Shown piece by piece: positions 31,897 to 40,661 of a stretch of 64,000 nt of DNA. The stretch covers positions 62,001 to 126,000 of the forward strand of contig NZ_LQPI01000033.1 in assembly GCF_002101775.1 (NCBI RefSeq), in the 5' to 3' direction. The translations under genes were made by a program, and so were the position numbers. Origin of the DNA: Mycolicibacter nonchromogenicus (GTDB lineage: Bacteria; Actinomycetota; Actinomycetes; Mycobacteriales; Mycobacteriaceae). The first letter of the stretch is position 1. Every line of letters starts with the position of its first letter. A model generated the notes under the pieces. That model made no database searches. It saw nothing but the letters and a program-made list of their open reading frames with translations, and was not told the DNA's origin.

Positions 31897-33062
31897 CGCC
31901 CCGCCGCCAGCAACGCGCGGGACAGCAGGATGCGCTGCATCTCGATGCTGCCCGACGACACCGTGGCCGCCTGCGAGTAGCGCCAGTGGTCTTCGACCTC
32001 CTGGCGATACCACTGCGCCTGCGGGGTGTCGGGGGCTTCGGCGGCGATCTCCATCAGCACCTCAGCACTTTCCTGGTCCAGCCGGGTGACCGCGATCCGG
32101 TAGGCAGCGGCGTCACCGGGGGCGATGCGGCCGCTGGCCTGCAGCGACACCACCCGGTAGGCCATCAGCCGGGCCCGCCGGCAGTGGGTGAGCATGCGCA
32201 CCCAGCGGGCGGTCACCTCGGCGGGCAGGGCCTCCCAGCGCGACTCGAGGACGTGCGGCGCCGCGGCCAGCAACCGCTCACAGCGTGCGTAGCGGGCGAT
32301 TCCGACTCGCTCGAAGGCCATCACGTCGCCCACGATCGACCAGCCCGCGTCGACTTCGCCGAGTACGTCGGCATCGGTGACACGCAGGTTGTCGAAGAAC
32401 ACCTCGTTGAGATGGTGCGGGCCCATCATGGTGCCCAGCGGCCGGACGGTGATGGCGGGATCGTCCATCGGGACCAGGAACACGGTCAGTCCCTGTTGTT
32501 TCTTGGTGACCGCGCCTTCCCCGATTCGGGTGGTGCGCACCAGCAGGAAGCACCACTGAGCCATGGTGGCGTAGGAGGTCCAGATCTTCTGGCCGTTGAT
32601 CAGCCAGCCGTCACCATCGCGGCGCGCAAAGGTGCGCAGCGAGGCCAGGTCGGAACCGGCTTCGGGTTCGGAGAAGCCCTGACACCAGATCACCTCGCCT
32701 GCCGCGATCGGTGGCAGATGACGGCGCTGCTGTTCGGGGGTGCCGTGCCGCATGATGATCGGCCCGACCCAGTTCACCCCCATGTACTGCGCCCCGCGCG
32801 GTTCGTGGTGAGCCCACATCTCCTCGCGCACCACGGTCTGCTCCCATACCGAGGCGCCGGCCCCGCCGAATTCCTCCGGCCAGGACAGGCACAATAGGTC
32901 CTGCTCCGCCAGCACCCGGCAGAATCGTTGCGCCGCAGCAAGGTCTGCGGGGTCGTCGGTGAACGCGCCCGGGAAGTGCTCGGGCAGTTCCCGTTCGATC
33001 AGCTCGCGCAGCTGGATCCGCAGTTCGCCGGCACGGGGCCCCATGTCGAAGTCCAGCGTCAT
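31893..33062 (-). CDS. Acyl-CoA dehydrogenase, large partner subunit (FadE-like)
   Basis: A 389-residue enzyme: WPEEFGGAGASVWEQTVV near residue 62, WCQGFSEPEAGSDLASLR near residue 128, QKIWTSYATMAQWCFLLVR, VRPLGTMMGPHHLNEVFFDNL near residue 205, and a C-terminus VSSGSIEMQRILLSRALL. The last keeps the S-x-E-x-Q-R pattern near the catalytic-base loop. This is the larger member of a FadE pair with the 305-residue gene downstream. The ATG at 33062 is chosen because the 85 bp between it and the CoA transferase stop have low coding quality. It is second in the operon after CaiB. Confidence 0.9.
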   Translation of the reverse strand: MTLDFDMGPRAGELRIQLRELIERELPEHFPGAFTDDPADLAAAQRFCRVLAEQDLLCLSWPEEFGGAGASVWEQTVVREEMWAHHEPRGAQYMGVNWVGPIIMRHGTPEQQRRHLPPIAAGEVIWCQGFSEPEAGSDLASLRTFARRDGDGWLINGQKIWTSYATMAQWCFLLVRTTRIGEGAVTKKQQGLTVFLVPMDDPAITVRPLGTMMGPHHLNEVFFDNLRVTDADVLGEVDAGWSIVGDVMAFERVGIARYARCERLLAAAPHVLESRWEALPAEVTARWVRMLTHCRRARLMAYRVVSLQASGRIAPGDAAAYRIAVTRLDQESAEVLMEIAAEAPDTPQAQWYRQEVEDHWRYSQAATVSSGSIEMQRILLSRALLAAGR

Positions 33063-33147
33063 GCGCCACTCCTCAGCATCGCTTCGCAAGCCCCGTCCCC
33101 GGCGCTGCGCACCTGGGGGCACCCCCACTGCATCGTCGCCGGCGGCG

Positions 33148-34347
33148 TCATGACGCACCCTGCTCGAGTCCGAGTTCGGCGAACACCGCAGCGGTGTGCG
33201 CGCCGAGTTCCGGCGCGGGGCCGGTGACCCGGCCGGGGGTCCGCGACAGCCAGGTGGGCACCCCGGGGAAGCGCACCGGCCCGTTGGGGGTGTCCACCGT
33301 TTCGAACAGGCCCACGGCGTTGAGGTGCTCGTCGTCGAACAGGGCCCCGGGCGAGTTCAGCGGGGCCGCTGGGATTTCCAGCTCGGCGAACAGCTCGAGC
33401 CACGCGGCGGTGGTGCGCTCCTTCATGGTCTGCGCCACCAGCCCGTAGATGGTGTCGATCTGTCTGGCCCGCTGCGCCAGGGTGGCGTACTGCTCGGATG
33501 CCCAGGGCGGCTGCACCGCATCGATGAAGGCGTTCCAGTGCTTGTCGTTGTAGATCAGCGCGGCGATCTGTCCGTCACTGGTGGCATAGGGCCGCCGGTT
33601 GGGGGCCACCGTGCGCGGGTAGACGGCCGGGCCCAGCGGCGGGTCGAACATCGCGCCGTTGGCGTGCTCGACGAGCATGAACGAGGCCATGGTCTCGAAC
33701 ATGGCTACTTCGACTTCCTGGCCCTGTCCGGTTCGTTCCCGATGAAACAGCGCCATCATGGTGGCGTAGAGGGCGGTCAGCCCGGCGATCTTGTCGGCCA
33801 TGATGGTCCCGACGTAGTCGGCGCGCCCGGTGAGTTGTTCCTGCACCGCGGGCAGTCCACATTGGGCCTGAATGGTGTCGTCGTAGGCGGGGCGGTCGGC
33901 GGCCGGACCGCGGCGCCCGTAGCCATAGCAGTTGGTGTAGACGATCCCCGGGTTGAGCGCGGCCACCTCGGCGTAGCCGAGGCCGAGCTTTGCCACCGCC
34001 TTGGCCCGCATCGAGTGAATGAACACATCGGCCCGACCGATCAACGCGGCGATCGCGGTCTGCCCGGCCGCGCTGCGCAGATCCAGCACGATGCTGCGTT
34101 TGCCCCGATTGACGTTGACGAACACCCCACTCATGTCGGGTGCGGGACCGGCCGAGATGTAGCGGGTGGCGTCGCCTTCCGGGGGCTCGACCTTGATGAC
34201 GTCGGCCCCCATGTCGGCCATGATCTGCGTGCAGTACGGACCCATCACCATGGTCGTCAGATCGACCACTCGGACGCCGTGCAGCGGCCCGCGCGCCGGA
34301 GCCCTCCCACCGGCCTCACCGGCAGCCGCTGTTATTTGTTCGGACAA
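33148..34347 (-). CDS. CaiB/BaiF family III CoA transferase
   Basis: A 399-residue protein: LHGVRVVDLTTMVMGPYCTQ, ADMGADVIKVEPPEGDATRY, NRGKRSIVLDLRSAAGQTA, an IVYTNCYGYGRRGPAADRPAYDD-like region near residue 140, and GTIMADKIAGLTALYATMMAL near residue 183 with the catalytic Asp. This is a normal-length formyl- or carnitine-CoA-transferase-like enzyme. It is the first gene of the minus-strand operon CaiB-ACAD-ACAD-ECH-ACAD-ACAD-ThDP. Its promoter lies in the 122-bp region shared with the divergent beta-propeller gene, which holds a perfect palindrome. Confidence 0.9.
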   Translation of the reverse strand: MSEQITAAAGEAGGRAPARGPLHGVRVVDLTTMVMGPYCTQIMADMGADVIKVEPPEGDATRYISAGPAPDMSGVFVNVNRGKRSIVLDLRSAAGQTAIAALIGRADVFIHSMRAKAVAKLGLGYAEVAALNPGIVYTNCYGYGRRGPAADRPAYDDTIQAQCGLPAVQEQLTGRADYVGTIMADKIAGLTALYATMMALFHRERTGQGQEVEVAMFETMASFMLVEHANGAMFDPPLGPAVYPRTVAPNRRPYATSDGQIAALIYNDKHWNAFIDAVQPPWASEQYATLAQRARQIDTIYGLVAQTMKERTTAAWLELFAELEIPAAPLNSPGALFDDEHLNAVGLFETVDTPNGPVRFPGVPTWLSRTPGRVTGPAPELGAHTAAVFAELGLEQGAS

Positions 34348-34355
34348 AATACTCC

Positions 34356-34374
34356 GTTCTGCGTAGTGCAGAAC
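34356..34374. promoter_or_regulatory. Perfect inverted repeat in divergent promoter region
   Basis: GTTCTGCGTAGTGCAGAAC has 7-bp perfect arms around 5 bp, 9 bp upstream of the CaiB start. It could control the large fadE operon and, from the other side, the beta-propeller/GntR operon. Confidence 0.5.
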
Positions 34375-34432
34375 ACTATTCCGCAGCGGTTATTCATGCG
34401 TCAAGGTCCGATTCACCCCTTACGGGGAACTA

Positions 34433-34445
34433 TTGTCTGGACTAA
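34433..34445. promoter_or_regulatory. GntR/HutC-like operator candidate
   Basis: TTGTCTGGACTAA contains GTCTGGAC, close to the GTnTAnAC consensus of HutC-subfamily GntR regulators. It overlaps a TATTGT -10-like hexamer 25 bp before the gene at 34470, whose operon encodes a HutC-type regulator. Confidence 0.3.
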
Positions 34446-34469
34446 CTGGGCTTGATAACGTCCGGAGTC

Positions 34470-36077
34470 ATGACTGCCTCCCTGCCGCTCCCCCGCGAGG
34501 TGGCCGGTAACCCCTCCACTGCACCCGGCTGGCGGCTGGAACGCCTCACCGAGCCGAGCCGGCTGTTCGGCGCCAACGGGCTGCGCACCGGTCCGGACGG
34601 CCGGGTCTATATCGCGCAGGTGACCGGCAGTCAGATCAGCGCACTCGATGTGAGCAGCGGCGAGCTGACCGTCGTCAGCGCACGCGGAGGCGACGTCGTC
34701 GGCCCCGACGATGTCGCCTTCGACGCCGACGGCACCCTGTACGCCACCGAGGTGATGGACGCCCGGGTCAGTGCGCTCGACGCCTCCGGCCGCAGCCGCG
34801 TACTGCGCGACGACCTGCCCTGCGCCAACGGCGTCACCGTGCACCAAGACCGGCTGTTCGTCGGCGAATGCCGCGAGGGCGGACGCCTGATGGAACTCGA
34901 CCGGGCCACCGGGGCGCAACGCATCCTGGCCGAGAACCTGCCGTCGCCCAACGCCATGGAGGTGGGACCCGACGGCCTGCTGTACTTCCCGGTGATGACC
35001 GCCAACGAGATCTGGCGCATCGATCCCTTCGCCACCGATGCGGCCCCACAACGGGTCGCGGGCGACCTGGGGGTGCCGGACTCGGTGAAGTTCGACGCCG
35101 ACGGATTCATCGTGTCCACCCAGGCCGCCAGCGGACAGGTGCTGCGCATCGACCCGCGCACCGGCACCTCCACCGTGCTGGCGCAGCTGCATCCCGGCCT
35201 GGACAACTGCACCATCATCGACGGGCGGCTGTTCGTCTCCAACTTCACCGGCGAGATCACCGAGATCAGCAGCGGGGGACAGACCTCCACGGTGCTGCCG
35301 GGCGGGCTGAACTGGCCGCTGGATCTCACCGTGGACGACGCCGGGCGGCTCTACGTCGCCGACGGCACCTACTTCTACGCCGTCGGCGAGGGCGGCCGGC
35401 TGGAAACCCTGGGCATGCTGTTCAGCCCCGGCTACCCCGGATTCGTACGGGGCGTGGTCGCCGTCGGTACCGGCGAATTCGTCGTCACCACCTCCGGCGG
35501 CCAGGTGACGCGCTATCTGCCGGCGCAGTCGTCCAGCGAGGTGCTCGCCGACGGCCTCGACCAGCTCTACGGGGTGACGGTGGGCCCCGCCGGTATCGCG
35601 GTCACCGAGTTCGGCACCGGCCGGGTGCTGGGGGTGCGCGCCGGCGCGGTGGACGTGCTGGCCCGCGACCTGGCCGGTCCGGTCGGGATCGAGAGCGCCG
35701 GTGACGGGACCTATCTGGTGGCCGAATCCGGCGCCGGTCGGGTAGTGCGCATCAGCGGTTCGGAAGTCCAGCCGGTGATCGAGGGACTCGTTCGGCCGCA
35801 GGGGATCACGCGGGCAGGCCGCACGCTGTACGTCGTCGACGCCGGCACCCGCCAAGTGCTGGCCGTCGACCTCGACACCGGGACTCAGCAGGTGATCGCC
35901 GAGGGGCTGCCGATCGGTCCGCCGCCGGGCGTGACACCCAAGCCGCTCAACGGAATGCCGCCGTTCTCCGGCCCCCAGGGCCCGTTCGCCGGCATCGCCC
36001 GCAGCCGCAACGGCACCCTGTTCGTCTCGGCAGACGGTGATGGCAGCGTGCTGGCTCTGCACCCGGTCGGCCCGTGA
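34470..36077 (+). CDS. Beta-propeller protein (SMP-30/gluconolactonase-like)
   Basis: A 535-residue protein made of repeated four-strand units with DGRVYIAQ, DGTLYATEV, DGLLYFPVM, GRLYVADGT and NGTLFVSADG segments. About ten or eleven such units give one or two beta-propellers. There is no signal peptide. Such proteins include lactonases, which need acidic metal ligands, and simple scaffold proteins. NLPSPNAMEVGPDG and LDNCTIIDGRLFVSNF resemble SMP-30 metal-site strands, so lactone hydrolysis is possible. The ATG at 34470 (with CCGGAG upstream) is preferred to an upstream TTG. Its stop overlaps the GntR gene (GTGA), forming an operon with GntR, two synthetases and an SDR. Confidence 0.65.
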   Translation: MTASLPLPREVAGNPSTAPGWRLERLTEPSRLFGANGLRTGPDGRVYIAQVTGSQISALDVSSGELTVVSARGGDVVGPDDVAFDADGTLYATEVMDARVSALDASGRSRVLRDDLPCANGVTVHQDRLFVGECREGGRLMELDRATGAQRILAENLPSPNAMEVGPDGLLYFPVMTANEIWRIDPFATDAAPQRVAGDLGVPDSVKFDADGFIVSTQAASGQVLRIDPRTGTSTVLAQLHPGLDNCTIIDGRLFVSNFTGEITEISSGGQTSTVLPGGLNWPLDLTVDDAGRLYVADGTYFYAVGEGGRLETLGMLFSPGYPGFVRGVVAVGTGEFVVTTSGGQVTRYLPAQSSSEVLADGLDQLYGVTVGPAGIAVTEFGTGRVLGVRAGAVDVLARDLAGPVGIESAGDGTYLVAESGAGRVVRISGSEVQPVIEGLVRPQGITRAGRTLYVVDAGTRQVLAVDLDTGTQQVIAEGLPIGPPPGVTPKPLNGMPPFSGPQGPFAGIARSRNGTLFVSADGDGSVLALHPVGP

Positions 36078-36811
36078 CCGACCACCGCTACCTGAAGGTC
36101 GCGCGGACGCTGCGCAAGGAGATCGCCGACGGCGTCTATCCGATCGGCTCGCAGCTGCCCACCGAACACGAACTGTGCGAACGGTTCACCGTCAGTCGCT
36201 ACACGGTCCGCGAAGCGCTGCGGCGGCTGCGCGAGGACAACCTGGTGGTCTCGCGTCCCCGCGCGGGCACCGTGGTGATCCCCCGCACCGCGACCAACTG
36301 CTATGCCCAAGACGTGGTCTCGATCGATGACCTGGTGGCGTTCGCGGCCGGCGCCCAGTTCGAGATCGACTCCAATGCCATGGTCACCCTCGACGCGGAT
36401 GCCGCCGCCCGCACCGGTCTGCCGGTGGGCACCGAGTGGCTGGCGGTGCGGGGCAACCGCCGCGCCCAGGGCCAGGCCGCACCGATCTGCGCGACCGAGT
36501 ACTACATCAATCGCGCGTTCGCCGGAGTGGGCCGATTGCTGCAGCGGCATACCGGCCCGATCTTTCCCCTGATCGAGGATGTGTTCGGGGTCAGCGTCGT
36601 CGAAGTCCGCCAGCACATCCGGGCGGTGATCCTCTCCTCCGAACTCAGCACCGCGCTGGCCGTCGAGCCCGGCACCGCGGGGTTGCAGATGCAGCGCAGC
36701 TACACCACCTCCGAGGGTGAGATCGCACAGGTCACGGTGAACACCCATGCCGGCGACGACTACCGCTACTCGATGACTCTGCACCGGGTGCCGGGACCGA
36801 GCGGCCCGTGA
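36074..36811 (+). CDS. GntR-family regulator, HutC/UTRA type
   Basis: A 245-residue regulator. The N-terminal winged helix reads LRKEIADGVYPIGSQLPTEH, then FTVSRYTVREALRRLREDNLVVSRPRAGTVVIPR (residues 12-70). A UTRA-like ligand domain follows (ATEYYINRAFAG, GPIFPLIEDVFG, ALAVEPGTAGLQMQRSY), the hallmark of the HutC subfamily. It probably senses a pathway metabolite and represses its own operon. A HutC-like half-palindrome lies at 34433-34445, ahead of the first gene. It overlaps the genes on both sides by 4 bp. Confidence 0.88.
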   Translation: MTDHRYLKVARTLRKEIADGVYPIGSQLPTEHELCERFTVSRYTVREALRRLREDNLVVSRPRAGTVVIPRTATNCYAQDVVSIDDLVAFAAGAQFEIDSNAMVTLDADAAARTGLPVGTEWLAVRGNRRAQGQAAPICATEYYINRAFAGVGRLLQRHTGPIFPLIEDVFGVSVVEVRQHIRAVILSSELSTALAVEPGTAGLQMQRSYTTSEGEIAQVTVNTHAGDDYRYSMTLHRVPGPSGP

Positions 36812-38409
36812 CAACCCGCCTCACCGCCGAACAGGCCGCCGACGCTTACGCTGCGGGCCTGTGGGTTTCGACCACACTGGCCGATACGTTGCGAGAGGCC
36901 GCCGAGCAGAACCCCGACCGGGTCCTGCTGATCGACGGTGACACCCGCTTGACCTGCCGGGAGCTGCACGCCCGGGCGGCGACCCTGGCCGGTGCACTGC
37001 TGGCGCGGATGCCCACCGGCAGCGTGGTGTCGTTCATGCTGCCGAACTGGCATGAGGCCGCCGTGGTGTATCTGGCCGCGACGCTGGCCGGCATGGTGGT
37101 CAACCCGATCCTGCCGTCGCTGCGCGATGCGGAACTTGCCTTCATCGTGGCCGACTCGGACACCCGAATGCTGTTCATACCCGGGCAGTTCCGCGGTCAC
37201 GACTACGCGGCGATGCTGACCCGGGTGACCGCGTCGCTGCGCGAGGCACCCGAGGTGGTGGTGGTTCGCGGGCCCGCGAGCAGCCACACCGACTACCGCA
37301 CCCTGATGCACGGCGCCGGGCAGCCCACTGCGCTGCCCAAGGTGGATGCCGACGCCGTCCGGTTACTGCTGTATACATCGGGCACCACGGGGCATCCGAA
37401 AGGTGTTCTCCACACTCATAACTCGATCAACGCCTTGATCCGCCAGCTGGGCCGGCACTGGATGATCGAACCGGGCTCCACTTTTCTGGTGCCCTCCCCC
37501 ATCGCCCATATCGGCGGATCGATCTATGCGTTCGAGGCCCCGTTGCTGCTGGGCGCCACCGCGGTGTTGATGGATGTCTGGAACCCCGACGCGGCGATAA
37601 CGCTCATGCTCACCGAGCACTGCACCCACGTGGCGGGGGCGACGCCGTTTCTGACCCAGTTACTTGCCGCCGCCCGCGATACCGGCACCCGCCTGCCCGA
37701 TCTCAAGCTGTTCATCTGCGGCGGCGCGTCGGTTCCGGCATCGTTGATCCGCGAAGCGGCCGGCTACTTTCACACCGCCGTTATCACCCGGGTGTACGGA
37801 TCCAGCGAGGTTCCAGTCAGCACGGTCGGGTCGCTGGACTCCGATGACCTCGCCCACGCCGCCGAGACCGACGGGCGGGCCGGGATCGCCGACATCAAGC
37901 TGGTCCCGCACCCCGCTGCCCCGCCGGGCGATGGAGAGATCTATGTCCGCGGGCCGCAGATGCTGGTGGGCTACCAACGCCGCGACGACGAACACGGCTG
38001 CTTCGACGAACTGGGCTACTTCGCCACCGGCGATCTGGGCCGGTGGGTCGATGGCGACTATCTGTTGGTCACCGGGCGGCTCAAGGACGTGATCATCCGC
38101 AACGGCGAGAACATCTCCGCACGGGAAGTGGAGGACATCCTGATCGGGCATCCGCAGATCGCCGAGGTCGCCGTGGTCGGGATCCCCGATGCGCGCACCG
38201 GCGAGCGCGCCTGCGCGGTGATCGTGCCGGCCGGCCCGGCCCCACCGGATGTCGCCGAGCTGCGCGCCATGCTGACCGAACACGGCGTGGCACTGTTCAA
38301 AACCCCCGAACAGGTGTTGATCTGGGATGCGTTGCCCCGCAACGACGCCGGCAAAGTGGTCAAACAGCAGATCCGGGCGGAGCTGTCCCGCGCAGAGGTA
38401 GGTGAGTAG
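36808..38409 (+). CDS. Acyl-CoA synthetase / AMP-dependent ligase (FadD-like)
   Basis: A 533-residue ANL enzyme: LLYTSGTTGHPKGVLHTHNS near residue 190, HIGGSIYAFEAPLLLGATAVL, GSSEVPVST near residue 331 where AYGxTE normally stands, FATGDLGRWVDGDYLLVTGR with the hinge, NGENISAREVEDIL, and the C-terminal NDAGKVVKQQI with the catalytic Lys. It activates an acid to its CoA ester, and similarity to cyclohexanecarboxylate- or benzoate-type ligases is possible but not proven. It starts with a GTG overlapping the GntR stop, and an SDR follows after 3 bp. Confidence 0.9.
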   Translation: MTTRLTAEQAADAYAAGLWVSTTLADTLREAAEQNPDRVLLIDGDTRLTCRELHARAATLAGALLARMPTGSVVSFMLPNWHEAAVVYLAATLAGMVVNPILPSLRDAELAFIVADSDTRMLFIPGQFRGHDYAAMLTRVTASLREAPEVVVVRGPASSHTDYRTLMHGAGQPTALPKVDADAVRLLLYTSGTTGHPKGVLHTHNSINALIRQLGRHWMIEPGSTFLVPSPIAHIGGSIYAFEAPLLLGATAVLMDVWNPDAAITLMLTEHCTHVAGATPFLTQLLAAARDTGTRLPDLKLFICGGASVPASLIREAAGYFHTAVITRVYGSSEVPVSTVGSLDSDDLAHAAETDGRAGIADIKLVPHPAAPPGDGEIYVRGPQMLVGYQRRDDEHGCFDELGYFATGDLGRWVDGDYLLVTGRLKDVIIRNGENISAREVEDILIGHPQIAEVAVVGIPDARTGERACAVIVPAGPAPPDVAELRAMLTEHGVALFKTPEQVLIWDALPRNDAGKVVKQQIRAELSRAEVGE

Positions 38410-38412
38410 ATC

Positions 38413-39198
38413 ATGCAGGTGGCGATAGTGACCGGAGCCAGCAGCGGAATCGGGTTCGGCTGCGCGGCAAAGCTTGCCGAGTCCGGTATGGCGGTGTTGG
38501 CGACCGGCCGTGATGAGGGGCGCCTGGCCGGGTTGACGCAGACACTGACGGCCGCGGGTGTCGATCCCGACCGGATCGCCACGCTGGCGGTCGATCTGAC
38601 CACCGACGCCGCACCACAGCAGATCGTCGACGCCGCCCTGTCCCGGTGGGGGCGGGTGGATTACCTGATCAACAATGCCGGGATCGGCAGCCCCAAGCCG
38701 TTGCACGAAACCGACGACGAGACCCTGGACCACTTCCTCAACCTCATGCTGCGGGCACCGTTCCGGCTGGCGCGGGACGTGCTGCCGCACCTGCAGCCCG
38801 GGTCGGCGATCATCAACATCACCTCCACCTTCGCGGTGGTGGGCGGGCTGCGCGGCGGGGCGTACTCGGCCGCCAAGGGCGGGCTGACCGCGCTGACCAC
38901 CCACATCGCCTGCCAGTACGGCGCCCAGGGCATCCGGTGCAACGCCGTGGCCCCCGGTGTCACCGTCACCCCGATGGTCGAACAACGCCTGACCGACAAC
39001 CGGTTCCGCAAGCTCAACACCGAGATGACGCCGTCTCCGCGGCTGGGCCGGGTGGATGACATCGCGGCAACGGTGGCCTTCCTGTGCTCGGAGGCCGGCT
39101 CGTTCATCAACGGGCAGACCATCGTCGTCGACGGCGGGTGGAGCTCGACCAAATACCTGTCCGACTTCGGCCTCGACTCCGACTGGGTGGCACCGTGA
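38413..39198 (+). CDS. Short-chain dehydrogenase/reductase
   Basis: A 261-residue classical SDR: the nucleotide motif TGASSGIGFGCAAKL near residue 8, NNAGIGSP near residue 89, the catalytic Ser in INITSTFAVVGG, Tyr and Lys in YSAAKGG near residue 153, and a C-terminal SEAGSFINGQTIVVDGGWSS. It would oxidise a hydroxyl or reduce a ketone with NAD(P), and could serve as the 3-hydroxyacyl-CoA dehydrogenase missing elsewhere. It lies between two acyl-CoA synthetase genes in the GntR operon, and its stop overlaps the next start (GTGA). Confidence 0.9.
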   Translation: MQVAIVTGASSGIGFGCAAKLAESGMAVLATGRDEGRLAGLTQTLTAAGVDPDRIATLAVDLTTDAAPQQIVDAALSRWGRVDYLINNAGIGSPKPLHETDDETLDHFLNLMLRAPFRLARDVLPHLQPGSAIINITSTFAVVGGLRGGAYSAAKGGLTALTTHIACQYGAQGIRCNAVAPGVTVTPMVEQRLTDNRFRKLNTEMTPSPRLGRVDDIAATVAFLCSEAGSFINGQTIVVDGGWSSTKYLSDFGLDSDWVAP

Positions 39199-40661
39199 AC
39201 CTGTTCACGCTGCTGGACCAGGCCGCGTCCCGGTTCGGTGAGCGGGGTGCGGTCTATCTCGGCGAGCGCCGACTGCACACCTGGAGCGAGCTGGCCGATC
39301 GCGCACGACGGTTGGCCACATCGCTGCGCGGGGCGGCGGGAGCCGGCGCGCGGATCGCGATCGCCAGCGAGAACCGGCCGGAGATCATCGAGCTGATGTT
39401 CGCCACCTGGGCCGCCGACTGCGTGGTGGTTCCGCTCAACTACAAGCTGCACCCGCGCGAGATGGCGCAGATCATCGACGACGCCGGTGCCGCGCTGGTC
39501 TTCGCGTCACCGAAGCTGGCCGAGGGGCTGACCGCCGCCGTCGCCGCCCCCGTCGAGACCATCGGCGGTGCCGCATATCTGGACCGGTTCTCGGGTCCGC
39601 CCACGGCAGAGGCCAACCCGGATCCGTCGCGGCTGGCGTGGCTGTTCTACACCAGCGGCACCACCGGGCGCTCGAAGGGCGCCATGCTCACCCACCGCAA
39701 CCTGATGGCGATGACGGTGGCGCATCTGGCCGACTTGGATGACCCCGACGCCGACTGCAGCCTGATCCACGGCGCGCCGATGTCGCACGGATCGGGGCTC
39801 TACATCGCGCCCTACGTCGCGCGCGGAGCCCGCCAGGTGGTGCCGGCATCGGGCTCGTTCGACGCCTCGGAGTTCCTCGACCTGTGCGACCACCATCCGG
39901 GGGCCTCCGCGTTCCTGGCGCCGACCATGGTGGGCCGCCTGGTGGCCACCGGCCGGCAACGGCCGGCCAACCTGCGCACCATCGTCTACGGCGGCGGGCC
40001 GATGTATCTCGAGGACCTGAAGCGGGCGATGACCGCCTTCGGCCCGGTGTTCGCCCAGCTCTACGGCCAGGGCGAGGCACCCATGACGATCACCGGCCTG
40101 GCGCGCGCCGATCACCTCGGCGACGACGCGACCCTGAGCTCGGTCGGCTGGCCGCGCACCGGGGTCGAGGTCGCGGTGCTGCGCGACGACGGCACCCGAG
40201 CACCCGCCGGCGAGGTCGGGGAGATCGTCTGCCGCGGCGATGTCGTCATGGCCGGCTACTGGAACAACCCGGACGCCACCGCTGACGCCATCCGGGATGG
40301 CTGGCTGTTCACCGGCGACAAGGGTTCATTCGATGCCCGCGGCTGTCTGACCCTGCGGGACCGCTCGAAGGATGTGGTGATCAGCGGGGGCAGCAACATC
40401 TACCCGCGCGAAGTCGAAGAGGCACTGCTGAGCCATCCCGGCGTCATCGAGGCCGGCGTGGTGGGCGCACCCGACCCCGAGTGGGGCGAGATCGTGGTCG
40501 CCTTCATCGTCGGCAACGCGTCCGTCGCCGAGTTGGACAGTCACCTGCTGGAACGCATCGCACGGTTCAAACGGCCCAAGCGCTACGAGTTCGTCGACGC
40601 GCTGCCCAAGAACAGCTACGGCAAGGTGCTCAAACGCCAGCTGCGCTGCCTACTGGGGTGA
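39195..40661 (+). CDS. Acyl-CoA synthetase (FadD-like)
   Basis: A 488-residue ANL enzyme: FYTSGTTGRSKGAMLTHRNL near residue 152, HGAPMSHGSGLYIAPYVARG, LYGQGEAPMTITGL near residue 290 in place of the usual GxTE motif, WLFTGDKGSFDARGCLTLRDR, SGGSNIYPREVEEAL, and KNSYGKVLKRQL with the catalytic Lys near the C-terminus. The GTG at 39195 overlaps the SDR stop. It is the third FadD in the window and the last gene of the plus-strand operon. Its 3' end overlaps the convergent P450 gene by 32 bp, so the two transcripts must be complementary there. Confidence 0.9.
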   Translation: MNLFTLLDQAASRFGERGAVYLGERRLHTWSELADRARRLATSLRGAAGAGARIAIASENRPEIIELMFATWAADCVVVPLNYKLHPREMAQIIDDAGAALVFASPKLAEGLTAAVAAPVETIGGAAYLDRFSGPPTAEANPDPSRLAWLFYTSGTTGRSKGAMLTHRNLMAMTVAHLADLDDPDADCSLIHGAPMSHGSGLYIAPYVARGARQVVPASGSFDASEFLDLCDHHPGASAFLAPTMVGRLVATGRQRPANLRTIVYGGGPMYLEDLKRAMTAFGPVFAQLYGQGEAPMTITGLARADHLGDDATLSSVGWPRTGVEVAVLRDDGTRAPAGEVGEIVCRGDVVMAGYWNNPDATADAIRDGWLFTGDKGSFDARGCLTLRDRSKDVVISGGSNIYPREVEEALLSHPGVIEAGVVGAPDPEWGEIVVAFIVGNASVAELDSHLLERIARFKRPKRYEFVDALPKNSYGKVLKRQLRCLLG

